Assembly (NCBI GenBank): GCA_043744805.1
Contig: JAYTTZ010000113.1
Location: 11,077 to 75,076 of the forward strand
Direction: 5' to 3'
Source: Ga0077536 sp043744805
GTDB lineage: Bacteria > Pseudomonadota > Gammaproteobacteria > Ga0077536
DNA length: 64,000 nt
Shown here: positions 32,849 through 41,037 of the stretch, piece by piece
How positions within the stretch are numbered: position 1 is the stretch's first letter
Layout of the letters: each line of letters starts with the position of its first letter
Translations under genes and position numbers: made by a program
Notes under the pieces: model-generated
Database searches by the model: none
What the model saw: only the letters and a program-made list of their open reading frames with translations
Told to the model about the DNA's origin: nothing

Positions 32849-34816
32849 CTAGGCCTTGGCGAGAGCGCCGTCGGCGGCAAGGACTTCGGCGACATCGCCG
32901 AGCCCCAGGGATTCGAGCCGGCTCGCGGTCTGCAGGCCTGACTTCTTCTCCCAGCCGCGCCATTCGTAGTACTCGTCGAGTACGGTTTCGAACATGTCTG
33001 CCGCGACTTTGCCGGAGTACATGCCTTCCGGACAGGGTTCGAACATCCAGCGCTCGCAGACGGTGTCGTGCTCGCGGCGCAGGCCGAGTCGGGAGTTGAA
33101 AGCCTTCTCGAGGTTGCAGATGCGTTCGCCATCGCGCATGAGCTCCTCAGGCGTCCTGTCGATGCCGGTAACTTCGGCGAAGGCTCGACCGTAGTAATCC
33201 TCCGGGGTATAGCCGGCAGGGTCGAGCATCCAGTGGAAGAGGCACACACCGTAGGAATTGAGCAGCGCGACCTGGTTCTCCACGACGGCAGTACAAGCGC
33301 CCTTGAGGAAGGGCGTGCTCAGGTCCGCCGCCTCGGGACGCCCGAAGTATCGCATCGAGAGATCGCGCCGCTGGAATTTCTCCACCAACCCGATGCCCTT
33401 GAGGTGATCAGCGCCCCGCGACGCGACCGCCATGTTGTTCATCCAGGTGGGGAAGGGGCGCATTTCCTCCGTGAAGCTCGCGCCACCCTTGCCATACGTG
33501 GCGTACTTCATGAAGTTCTCGCCGCGGAATCCGGAGTAGCGCAAGGCGCCGTAGTAGGGGCCGTCACAGAAAAACCGGCCGAATCGGTTGCGCTGGAAAA
33601 CCATGTCCTTCATCAGTTCTTCCACGTCTTCCATGCAACCCCATTCGAGGCTCTGTCCGTCGCGGTCGAAGAGTTCGGCTTTCTGGTGCGCGGACAGCAG
33701 GCCGTGCTGCTCGAGTTCCATGATGAAACTGATGGAGGTAGAGAGGTCCTGGTTGTCGATGCCGTAGTCGTTGGTGACTTTCCCCCAATGCGCGACCTCC
33801 GCCCAGTCGCGCAAATCCAGCGCGCCAGCAGCGCTGGCGGTAGTGAGGTATTCCGGGCGGCGGAAGGTTTCGCCGACGTATTTTCTGGCCTTCTCGGATT
33901 CGGTACCGTCGATCTTGTAGCGCCCGTCGCAGGCGATATAGCAGTCCGCCGAGCAGACCTCCGAATACTTGTGGTACTTCTTCACCCAGGTGTCCGAACG
34001 CACTTCGTCGCCGCGGAACATATTGCCCTGGTTGTTGCGCCAGAAGTGACTGCCGATGTGCTGGTACATTTCCACCGCACCCAGGGTGCCACGGCGTTTG
34101 AAGCCGTAAATGGCTTCGTTCTGGTCGATTTTCTGGCGAAAGTCCTTGGACCACGCGAGCATGCCGCGAGGGTTGGCGACCTTGACGCCGCCGCTGCCCT
34201 GCACGGTGATCGCCTTGAGGTTCTTGGAGCCGAGCACACAACCCCCGCCGCCACGGGCGTGGATGCGCGAGGCATCGGAGACGACCGAGGCGATCCCCAC
34301 CTGGTTCTCGCCGGCCTGGCCGATGGTCAGGGTATGCGCCAGTGAGGGGTAGTTGCCGAGTGCCGCGACCAGCGTGTTGTGCGCCTCGGCGCTGTTCATC
34401 CCCCACAGGTGCGCTGCGTCCCGGATCTCGACGTCACCATCGCAGATGTGGAGGTACACCGGCTTTGGCGCCTTGCCGGTAATCGCGATGTAGTCGAAGC
34501 CAGCGAAGCGGACCATGTAGGGAAATTTCCCGCCGGCGGCCGAGTCGCCAAAGATGCCGTAGCAGGGGCTCTTGAAGGTGATGCGGCCCTTGATGCCGCT
34601 GCCGGAGCCCGTGGCTGCCAGCGGGCCCACGCCGAACACGAAGATGTTGTCCGGGCCCCGTGGGTCGCAGTGCACGTCATGCGTGAGGAAGTGCTCCCAC
34701 ATGATCCAGTTGTTGATGCCCGAGCCCCCGATCCAGCGTTCGAACATCGCATGAGGTACCACTTCGACCTTGCACTCGCCGGTCGTCAGATCCACGCGTA
34801 GCAGCCTGCTTTCCAT
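32849..34816 (-). CDS. Tungsten-type aldehyde:ferredoxin oxidoreductase (AOR family) catalytic subunit
   Basis: 655 residues. The N-terminal domain (LLRVDLTTGECKVE, GSGSGIKGRITFKSP, GGKFPYMVRFAGFDYIAITGKA) binds the bis-pyranopterin. The [4Fe-4S] ligands are CSADCYIAC near residue 300 and a distal Cys in NSYGVCLFHWML. The cluster motif is CX3CX3C rather than the archaeal CX2CX3C. The length is nearer to BamB-like members than to the 605-residue archaeal AOR. The family oxidises aldehydes to acids (or runs in reverse) with ferredoxin; some members reduce aromatic CoA esters. Substrate unknown. The ATG has GGGGAGAGG upstream; the ferredoxin subunit gene is upstream and MoaD downstream. Confidence 0.88.
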   Translation of the reverse strand: MESRLLRVDLTTGECKVEVVPHAMFERWIGGSGINNWIMWEHFLTHDVHCDPRGPDNIFVFGVGPLAATGSGSGIKGRITFKSPCYGIFGDSAAGGKFPYMVRFAGFDYIAITGKAPKPVYLHICDGDVEIRDAAHLWGMNSAEAHNTLVAALGNYPSLAHTLTIGQAGENQVGIASVVSDASRIHARGGGGCVLGSKNLKAITVQGSGGVKVANPRGMLAWSKDFRQKIDQNEAIYGFKRRGTLGAVEMYQHIGSHFWRNNQGNMFRGDEVRSDTWVKKYHKYSEVCSADCYIACDGRYKIDGTESEKARKYVGETFRRPEYLTTASAAGALDLRDWAEVAHWGKVTNDYGIDNQDLSTSISFIMELEQHGLLSAHQKAELFDRDGQSLEWGCMEDVEELMKDMVFQRNRFGRFFCDGPYYGALRYSGFRGENFMKYATYGKGGASFTEEMRPFPTWMNNMAVASRGADHLKGIGLVEKFQRRDLSMRYFGRPEAADLSTPFLKGACTAVVENQVALLNSYGVCLFHWMLDPAGYTPEDYYGRAFAEVTGIDRTPEELMRDGERICNLEKAFNSRLGLRREHDTVCERWMFEPCPEGMYSGKVAADMFETVLDEYYEWRGWEKKSGLQTASRLESLGLGDVAEVLAADGALAKA

Positions 34817-34896
34817 TGCCTCTCCCCTGGTTTTTTTGTCTGGCGCCGCTGCCAGGCCCGAAGCCTGCCGCGCAGCGCACCTAGAGACTGTCCCGC

Positions 34897-35547
34897 CTAG
34901 GCGGCGCTGCTGAGCGTGCCCGCTTCCAACATGGCCTGCATCATGCCCACTTCGTCCCTGCGCTCCGGCTTGCCCTGCAGGACGGTGCGATAGCCTGCGG
35001 TGTCCGTATGGAACAGCACCGGCGCGCGCACGTACTGCTTGCCAGCGTTGTTCATCTCGGGGCGCGTGGCGCAGGCGTCGACGCACGCCGGTTCGCCGCC
35101 ACAGAGATCGCATTTCAGCAATTCGCCGTCGGGCGCGACAAAGACAACATCGAACGGACAAGCCGGTACGCACTCCATGCATTGGATGCATTTATCCTGG
35201 GCGATCACCGCGACGTTGGTCTTGGGATCGTAGTAGAAGGCGTCCGCCGGGCAGACCTCGGCGCAGGGCGGCGGGTTGCCACAGTGGTGGCAGATGTCCG
35301 CGGCAAAGCCAAAGGGGTGTACGGCCTTGCGCCCCACCTGCGGCGAATGGTCGACCTTGAGCCGCGCGAGCAGCGGATTGACCATGCCATCCGGGGAATG
35401 CACCAGCGAGCAGGCAACCTCGCAGATGTTGCAATCCGTGCACTGGTTGGAGAGGGCGTAGAGCTTTTCCTCTACGTCGGGAATTTCCGCGCCCGGTGCA
35501 TACCACGTGGCGCCGGTAACGAGTTCCGCCTGAGGCGTTCGAGACAT
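34897..35547 (-). CDS. Four-cluster ferredoxin subunit of the aldehyde oxidoreductase
   Basis: 216 residues. Four [4Fe-4S] motifs appear in order: CTDCNICEVAC, CHHCGNPPPCAEVCP, CIQCMECVPACP and CDLCGGEPACVDAC. This is the polyferredoxin architecture of DmsB/HycB and of AorA/BamC-type electron-transfer subunits. It lies 80 bases upstream of the catalytic subunit on the same strand, so it should carry electrons to or from the tungsten site. No FAD/NAD(P) subunit (AorC type) is adjacent. The ATG at 35547 is preceded by AGGA. Confidence 0.88.
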   Translation of the reverse strand: MSRTPQAELVTGATWYAPGAEIPDVEEKLYALSNQCTDCNICEVACSLVHSPDGMVNPLLARLKVDHSPQVGRKAVHPFGFAADICHHCGNPPPCAEVCPADAFYYDPKTNVAVIAQDKCIQCMECVPACPFDVVFVAPDGELLKCDLCGGEPACVDACATRPEMNNAGKQYVRAPVLFHTDTAGYRTVLQGKPERRDEVGMMQAMLEAGTLSSAA

Positions 35548-35610
35548 AATCCTGATGCTCCCCGCTGTCGATTCCACTCGTGTACGATGCCGGCGTTCAT
35601 GGTGTCAAGC

Positions 35611-35634
35611 ACGGCCGCCTCAACGGCCGCCTCA
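35611..35634. repeat. 12-bp tandem duplication between divergent genes
   Basis: ACGGCCGCCTCA occurs twice in direct tandem in the spacer between the ferredoxin-subunit gene and the divergent small gene. It may be a slippage product or a double binding site. Confidence 0.6.
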
Positions 35635-35653
35635 AGGGAATTCCCGCACACGT

Positions 35654-35914
35654 ATGACTGCTTCGAATCCACCTTTGATCCTCGAACATCCAGACCTCGG
35701 TCGCCTGCCCGCGCGGCGCCTCCTGGACTGTATCTTCGCCCTCGCCCCCGACCAATCATTGCTGCACCTGCATATCGAGCAGGTTCGTTGCAGTGCTGAT
35801 GGCCGGGTACTCGCATTCACCGACGCGCTGCCCGAGGAAAGCCGCAAGCGATGCCGGGTGATCCCGCCATTCGTCGTGGCGTTCCGCGAGCCCGCGGAGG
35901 CGTCCCATGATTGA
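35654..35914 (+). CDS. Small hypothetical protein upstream of rhodanese
   Basis: 86 residues, no signal peptide. It reads as a compact alpha/beta protein (LPARRLLDCIFALAPDQSLLHLHIEQVRCSADGRVLAFTDALP) with two cysteines. I do not recognise the family. Its last 8 bases overlap the start of the rhodanese gene (ATGATTGA), so the two are translated together. They diverge from the aldehyde oxidoreductase operon. Confidence 0.6.
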   Translation: MTASNPPLILEHPDLGRLPARRLLDCIFALAPDQSLLHLHIEQVRCSADGRVLAFTDALPEESRKRCRVIPPFVVAFREPAEASHD

Positions 35915-36350
35915 ACCCCTGGCGCCAACCGAAGCTTTTGATCGCCTGCAAGCGGACAGCGCCATCACCCTGGTGGACGTCCGCGCCGTGGGTGAGTTCG
36001 CCCAGGGCCGACCGCTCGGTCGGGTGATCAACGTGCCGGTCGCTTTCTGCCATCCGACCACCGGCGAGTTCGTCCCCAACAAGGACTTCGGCCACATCGT
36101 TGGCACCGTGCTTGGCGAAGTATCGGCAGTCCTCGTTGGCGGCGCCGATGATGCCCGGGTGGCCGACGCGGCAAACCTCCTGGTGGCCGCCGGCTTCAAG
36201 TCCGTTGGCGCAGTGGCCGGCGGGATGGACGCCTGGCGTAACGCGCTGTTGCCCACCACTCGCGACAACCGCGACGGTGTGAGCTATGTCTCACTCCTGA
36301 TGCGCGTGCGGCGTCCGGAGGATGGGAAGAAGACGCACGCCGCCCACTGA
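35907..36350 (+). CDS. Rhodanese-fold protein lacking the catalytic cysteine
   Basis: 147 residues. Rhodanese features are VDVRAVGEFAQGRPLGRVINVPV (strand, D-x-R, and the substrate-proximal loop) and the C-terminal AGFKSVGAVAGGMDAW. Where active rhodaneses have C-x-x-G-x-R, this one has VGGADDAR, with no Cys. It is therefore unlikely to transfer sulfur and may bind or sense instead. Its position divergent from a tungsten enzyme operon could suggest a cofactor or redox link, but that is only context. Confidence 0.8.
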   Translation: MIEPLAPTEAFDRLQADSAITLVDVRAVGEFAQGRPLGRVINVPVAFCHPTTGEFVPNKDFGHIVGTVLGEVSAVLVGGADDARVADAANLLVAAGFKSVGAVAGGMDAWRNALLPTTRDNRDGVSYVSLLMRVRRPEDGKKTHAAH

Positions 36351-36489
36351 AGGGCGAACGCTGGCCAGCTTCCCGGGAGACATCCTCGCGAGGTGCGGAT
36401 CAGGGCCGCAAGACCTCCTGCAGTGAAACTACGTTAAACCACCGGCGCCCCTGAATTGGGCGACGACCTGAATTACCGGGAGAACCTCC

Positions 36490-37461
36490 ATGTCCTACAC
36501 GGCAGATTTCGAGCGTTTCAAGTTCCCGCAGGCTGCTGGCAACGCCTTCAAGGGCAAATGCGTGCTGATTACCGGCTCAGGCAAGGACGGCGGCATCGGG
36601 CAGGCGCTGGCGCTGGCCGCCGCCGCCAACGGGGCGGACACGGTGGGCGTGCATTTCCACAGCAGCTACCGTGACGGTTTCGATCTCGTGGACGCCATCC
36701 GTGCGCAGGGCGGGAAGGCGTTTGCCGTACAGGCGGACGTCACCAACACCCGCGACCTCTGGGCCTCGCGCAGCTACATCATCGAACAGAACGGCGGCAA
36801 GGTCCCGGATCTGGTCATCTGCAACTCGGGTCTCACGGAGAAGGGCTATCGCTTTGGGCGTGCGTTGCCGGAGAAGGAGGGCGAGTCGCGCGCCGAGCGG
36901 CGCGCCCGCGTGCGCCGTGACTTCATCGAAAATCTCGCTGAATCAAGCCTCGTTATGACCACCAAGATCGAAGGCGCGGTGAGCATGAGCCACCTGTGGG
37001 CCGGCGAAGCGCTCTACCACAACCAGCCACTGCAACTGATCTACGTGTCTTCCATGCAGGCGTTGGAGCCCGGCGTGGCAGTGCCGGGTTACGTGGTGGC
37101 CAACTGGGCGGTGCTGCGCCTCCCGGAAGTCCTGCGCGTGAACCTCGGCAAGCAGTCCGGGATGGTCAGTGCGGCCTGCCTCATGTTGCCTTTCGTGCGC
37201 ACTGGCATGACCGCGGAATACGCCGACAATCCGAAGGTCTTCGGCCGCTGGCAGCCGCGCATGCTGGAGCCTTTCGAGGCGGCCGAGAGCGTTGCCCAAC
37301 TGCTTGACCGCCCGGCCGAAGAACTCAACCTCGGCAATTTCAAGCTGAACGTGGGCGGCACGGTGGAAGCCGCGCGGCTCAGTTGGTCGAAGGTCAGGAT
37401 TGAGTCCCATGACGAATCCCTCGACTGGAGTGAGTCGACGGCCCTGGTGCGTGGCGCCTGA
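36490..37461 (+). CDS. Atypical short-chain dehydrogenase/reductase
   Basis: 323 residues, longer than the usual 250. The nucleotide-binding turn is unusual (ITGSGKDGGIGQALA), and later LVICNSG replaces the NAG motif. The active-site helix reads GYVVANWAVLRL after VSSM: Ser and Tyr are kept but the Lys at Tyr+4 is Asn. A long charged insertion (EKEGESRAERRARVRRDF) separates the halves. The reaction is unknown; it could be an inactive or altered enzyme. It is the only gene of its unit, with AGAACCTCC before the ATG. Confidence 0.8.
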   Translation: MSYTADFERFKFPQAAGNAFKGKCVLITGSGKDGGIGQALALAAAANGADTVGVHFHSSYRDGFDLVDAIRAQGGKAFAVQADVTNTRDLWASRSYIIEQNGGKVPDLVICNSGLTEKGYRFGRALPEKEGESRAERRARVRRDFIENLAESSLVMTTKIEGAVSMSHLWAGEALYHNQPLQLIYVSSMQALEPGVAVPGYVVANWAVLRLPEVLRVNLGKQSGMVSAACLMLPFVRTGMTAEYADNPKVFGRWQPRMLEPFEAAESVAQLLDRPAEELNLGNFKLNVGGTVEAARLSWSKVRIESHDESLDWSESTALVRGA

Positions 37462-37505
37462 GCCGATGTCCAGGCCTTGATGGGTAGCCGTTCGAGGCCT
37501 GCGGC

Positions 37506-39329
37506 GTGACGACTGCGCTAGCGGTGCTGCGCGAAGTTTTTGGTTACGACGCCTTCCGGGGCGTACAGGCTGAAATCGTCGAGCACGTCGGCGGCGGCGG
37601 GGACGCGCTGGTCCTCATGCCGACCGGCGCCGGCAAAAGCCTCTGCTACCAGCTGCCCGCCATCCTGCGTGAACGCGCCGGGCAGGGCGTGACCCTGGTG
37701 GTCTCCCCGCTCATCGCGTTGATGCAGGATCAGGTGCGGGCGCTGGAGGAACTCGGGGTCCGCGCCGCCGTGCTCAATTCCTCCCTGGACCCGGCGCAGG
37801 CGCGCCAGGTCGAGCAGGATCTGATGAAGGGGTGCATCACCCTGCTGTATGCGGCGCCCGAGCGGGTGCTGACGGATCGCTTCCAGATCCTGCTCGCCAG
37901 CCTTTTCGAGCGCGATCAGCTCGCGCTGTTCGCGATCGACGAAGCCCACTGCGTGAGCCAGTGGGGGCACGATTTTCGCGCCGAATACCTGGGCCTCGGC
38001 AGGCTGCACGAGCAGTTTCCCAGCGTCCCGCGCATCGCGCTAACGGCCACGGCGGACCAGCACACCCGCGAAGACATCATCGAGCGCCTGCATTTGCAGG
38101 ACGCCCGCCAGTTCATCACCAGCTTCGACCGCCCCAACATCCGCTACACCATCGTGGAGAAAGCCGACGCCAGGCGGCAGTTGTTGCGGTTCATCCAGCA
38201 GTCGCACGCCGGCGAAGCGGGCATCGTGTACTGCCAGAGCCGCAAGAAGGTGGAGGAAACGGCCGGATTCCTGGAAGGCGAAGGCATCAAGGCCTTGCCC
38301 TACCACGCGGGCCTACCTTCCGACATGCGCCGCGACCACCAGTCGCGCTTCCAGCAGGACGACGGCATCGTGATGGTGGCGACGATTGCCTTCGGCATGG
38401 GCATCGACAAGCCCGACGTGCGTTTCGTGGCGCACCTCGACCTGCCGCGGAACATCGAAGGCTACTACCAGGAAACCGGCCGTGCGGGTCGCGACGGCCA
38501 GCCGGCCGACGCCTGGATGGCCTACGGGCTCTCCGACGTGGTCAACCAGCGCCGGATGATCGACGACGGCGAAGCCAACGATGACTTCAAGCGCCTGCAA
38601 CGCCGCAAACTCGACGCCCTGCTAGCCCTCGCCGAAGCGCACGACTGTCGGCGCGTGCGCCTGCTCGCCTATTTCGACGAGGACAGCACGCCCTGCGGCA
38701 ACTGCGACAACTGCCTGCAGCCGCCACAGACCTGGGATGCCACCGATGCCGCGCGCAAGGCGCTCTCCTGCATCTATCGCATCCACCAGCAGAGTGGTCT
38801 CTACTTCGGCAGCGGGCATGTGATCGACGTTCTGCGCGGCAAGGAAACCGACAAGGTGATGCAGCATCGCCACCACCTGCTGTCCACTTTCGGGATAGGC
38901 GCCGATTTGCCCGAAGGGCCGTGGCGCGGCGTATTCCGGCAGTTGGTCGCGCGTGGCGACATCGCGGCGGAGGGCGAGTACCACACCCTGCGGCTGGGCG
39001 AGACCGCCCGCGAAGTCCTGCGCGGCGAAGTGGCAATACGCCTACGCGTGGCGGTGGCCGGCAAGGCTCGCAAAAGTCGCAGTGACGAGGGCAGGACGGC
39101 CACGGCGGAAGGCAATCCGTTGTTGGCCAAGCTCAAGGCCTGGCGCGCCGAGACGGCGCGCGCGCGCGGCATTCCTGCGTACGTCATCTTCCATGACGCG
39201 AGTCTCGAGGAGATGGCGCAGCGCGTGCCGCACAGCCTGCTGGCCCTCGGCACGATCACGGGGGTCGGCGCCAAGAAGCTGGAGGCCTACGGCGCGGACA
39301 TCCTGGCGATCGTGGCGGGGGGTGAGTGA
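37506..39329 (+). CDS. recQ: ATP-dependent DNA helicase RecQ
   Basis: 607 residues, the size of E. coli RecQ (609). Walker A is MPTGAGKSLCYQLP and the DEAH box is AIDEAHCVSQWGHDFR. A zinc site CRRVRLLAYFDE...CGNCDNC precedes the RQC winged helix, and a C-terminal HRDC domain is present (ETARARGIPAYVIFHDASL). It unwinds DNA 3' to 5' in recombination and repair. The start is GTG at 37506. Confidence 0.96.
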   Translation: MTTALAVLREVFGYDAFRGVQAEIVEHVGGGGDALVLMPTGAGKSLCYQLPAILRERAGQGVTLVVSPLIALMQDQVRALEELGVRAAVLNSSLDPAQARQVEQDLMKGCITLLYAAPERVLTDRFQILLASLFERDQLALFAIDEAHCVSQWGHDFRAEYLGLGRLHEQFPSVPRIALTATADQHTREDIIERLHLQDARQFITSFDRPNIRYTIVEKADARRQLLRFIQQSHAGEAGIVYCQSRKKVEETAGFLEGEGIKALPYHAGLPSDMRRDHQSRFQQDDGIVMVATIAFGMGIDKPDVRFVAHLDLPRNIEGYYQETGRAGRDGQPADAWMAYGLSDVVNQRRMIDDGEANDDFKRLQRRKLDALLALAEAHDCRRVRLLAYFDEDSTPCGNCDNCLQPPQTWDATDAARKALSCIYRIHQQSGLYFGSGHVIDVLRGKETDKVMQHRHHLLSTFGIGADLPEGPWRGVFRQLVARGDIAAEGEYHTLRLGETAREVLRGEVAIRLRVAVAGKARKSRSDEGRTATAEGNPLLAKLKAWRAETARARGIPAYVIFHDASLEEMAQRVPHSLLALGTITGVGAKKLEAYGADILAIVAGGE

Positions 39330-39417
39330 GGTCGCACCTGCAGCCGGGCAAAACCCGAACCCGGGGCGCCCCGGTTGGTTGCCGGGATAAGCCCGGCCAA
39401 ACGCGTCTCGTCCTTCC

Positions 39418-39840
39418 ATGAGTACGGAGTTGTCGATGGTCACGATTGACGCAGTTGCCGCGTTCCTGCGCCAGGAATTCCCGCAGAACCGTTGCTCGGT
39501 CGACGCTGTGGGCGTCGGCAGCGCAACGATCCGCCGGCGCATCCAGCAGGCCGACCTGCGTCCCGGCGGGACGGTCTCCGGCCCGGTGATCTTCTCGGTG
39601 GCTGACAGCGCGCTTTACGTGGCGCTGTTCGGGGCCCTGGGGATCATGCCGATGGCAGTGACCTCCAGCCTCACCATCAATTTCCTCAGTCGTCCGGCGG
39701 CTGATCGAGATTTACTGGGCGTCTGCACGCTCATCAAGACGGGACGCACGCTGGTGGTGGGCGAAGTCTCCGTGTATTCCGAAGGACTGCCTGCACCCGT
39801 TGCCCACGTCGTGGGTACCTATGCACTGCCCCGCGCCTGA
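39418..39840 (+). CDS. PaaI-type hotdog thioesterase
   Basis: 140 residues. The hotdog core is DLRPGGTVSGPVIFSVADSALYVALFGALG, with the acidic residue of the active-site helix, followed by VTSSLTINFLSRP and TLVVGEVSVYSEG. Members hydrolyse aryl- or acyl-CoA. The second ATG (39436) is an alternative start. A 40-codon gene follows 26 bases downstream. Confidence 0.88.
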   Translation: MSTELSMVTIDAVAAFLRQEFPQNRCSVDAVGVGSATIRRRIQQADLRPGGTVSGPVIFSVADSALYVALFGALGIMPMAVTSSLTINFLSRPAADRDLLGVCTLIKTGRTLVVGEVSVYSEGLPAPVAHVVGTYALPRA

Positions 39841-39866
39841 CTCGCTCATCCGCCCAGGAGGTTCCT

Positions 39867-39989
39867 ATGAGCACACCGCCACCCTGTCCCCAATGCCATT
39901 CGACCTACACCTGCAAGAATGGCGGTCGGTGCGTGTGTCCGGAGTGCGCCCACGAGTGGACCACCCGCGCCGCGGTCGCCAAGGCTTGA
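39867..39989 (+). CDS. 40-residue zinc-ribbon peptide, PhnA N-terminal domain alone
   Basis: A short gene with an excellent AGGAGG site 5 bases before its ATG. The product has CPQC at residues 7-10 and CPEC at residues 26-29, followed by AHEW. This matches the N-terminal zinc ribbon of PhnA (YjdM) proteins (CPQCNSEYTY...CPECAYEW), but stops at TGA where PhnA continues for about 70 residues. The strong ribosome site suggests it is expressed as a mini-protein rather than being debris. Confidence 0.75.
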   Translation: MSTPPPCPQCHSTYTCKNGGRCVCPECAHEWTTRAAVAKA

Positions 39990-40026
39990 GGTCAGTGTCC
40001 ACCTGAAGACGTGCCAGGGAGCCGCC

Positions 40027-41037
40027 ATGACTGCCATCGAACGTTTGCGCGCCTTACCCCACTGTGCCGAACTCAGCGAGGACGCGTTGCTGGGTCTTGC
40101 TGCCCTGACGCACGAAGTGCGATTCCGCGCCGGCGAGCTGATGCTCCGGCAGGGCGAGCCGGCGGCACATGCCTATGCCATCGCCGAGGGACAGGTGACC
40201 GTGCTGCGCTCCCTGCCGGGCGGTGGCGAGTTGCTCCTCGCGGAAGTGGGGCCCGGTGGGTTCATGGGGGAAATCGGCCTGCTGGCCGAACAGGCGCGTA
40301 TTGCGAGCGTGCGCGCGGTGGGTGACGTGCACGCCATCAAGTTCGACCGGGTAATCTTCACCGCCGCCTGCAAGATGCGCCAACCGGTGGCGCGCGAGAT
40401 GCTCCTGGGGGTGATCGGAAGGGTCTGCGTGCAGGTGCGTGGACTCATCGGACAGCTGGGCGCCGCCCTGCCGCCGGCGACCGACTGGTCCCGGGACAAC
40501 ACGGGGGATGTCGAACCGCTGTTCGATTACCATGGCTTCCTGCCGCTGCTGCGCTGCGCGCCCACCTTCGGCGAGGAAGGCCTTGCCCGCTTCGCCGAGT
40601 TGGCGATGCCGCGCCAGCTGTCGCGCGGTGGGCTGCTGTTCGATGCCGGCGAAAAGGACACGGGCATCGCCCTTGTCGTGCGGGGTGCGCTTGAACTCAT
40701 CGCGCGCGGTGCGGCGGACTCCCAGGCGATGCAGGTGTTCGGGCCTGGCGCGATTTGCGGCTTGCCATCAGCCGTCGACCACCTGCCGCACGCCGGTGTG
40801 GCGCGGGCGCGCGAGCACACCCTGGTGCTGCATCTGGCGCAGGACGTTTTCGACCAGCATCTCGGACAGGCCGACGAGTTTGGCTTCGGCTTGATGAGCG
40901 CGGTGGGCGAGCAGCTTGCGGACAGCATGCCCCGCCTCAGCAATCGCCTGGCCCAGCAGGTGGGGCTCCACCGTGCGCAGGCGCTGCTCACGCGCGGGAT
41001 GGGCGAAGGTCCTTCAGATGCGGATGTCGGTGGTTGA
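40027..41037 (+). CDS. Protein with two cyclic-nucleotide-binding domains
   Basis: 336 residues with two cNMP-binding beta barrels. The first (residues 10-130) has FRAGELMLRQGEPAAHAYAIAEGQVTVLR and GGFMGEIGLL; the second (about 185-300) is more divergent, with LFDAGEKDTGIALVVRGALELI. There is no DNA-binding, kinase or channel domain, so it may be a ligand-dependent adaptor. The usual phosphate-cassette Arg is not evident, so the ligand is uncertain. Its last 24 bases overlap the convergent amidotransferase gene. Confidence 0.8.
   Translation: MTAIERLRALPHCAELSEDALLGLAALTHEVRFRAGELMLRQGEPAAHAYAIAEGQVTVLRSLPGGGELLLAEVGPGGFMGEIGLLAEQARIASVRAVGDVHAIKFDRVIFTAACKMRQPVAREMLLGVIGRVCVQVRGLIGQLGAALPPATDWSRDNTGDVEPLFDYHGFLPLLRCAPTFGEEGLARFAELAMPRQLSRGGLLFDAGEKDTGIALVVRGALELIARGAADSQAMQVFGPGAICGLPSAVDHLPHAGVARAREHTLVLHLAQDVFDQHLGQADEFGFGLMSAVGEQLADSMPRLSNRLAQQVGLHRAQALLTRGMGEGPSDADVGG

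Noticed and set aside
39361..39374. CCGGGGCGCCCCGG palindrome after recQ
   Set aside because: A pure GC palindrome with no loop or T run; chance is likely at this base composition.
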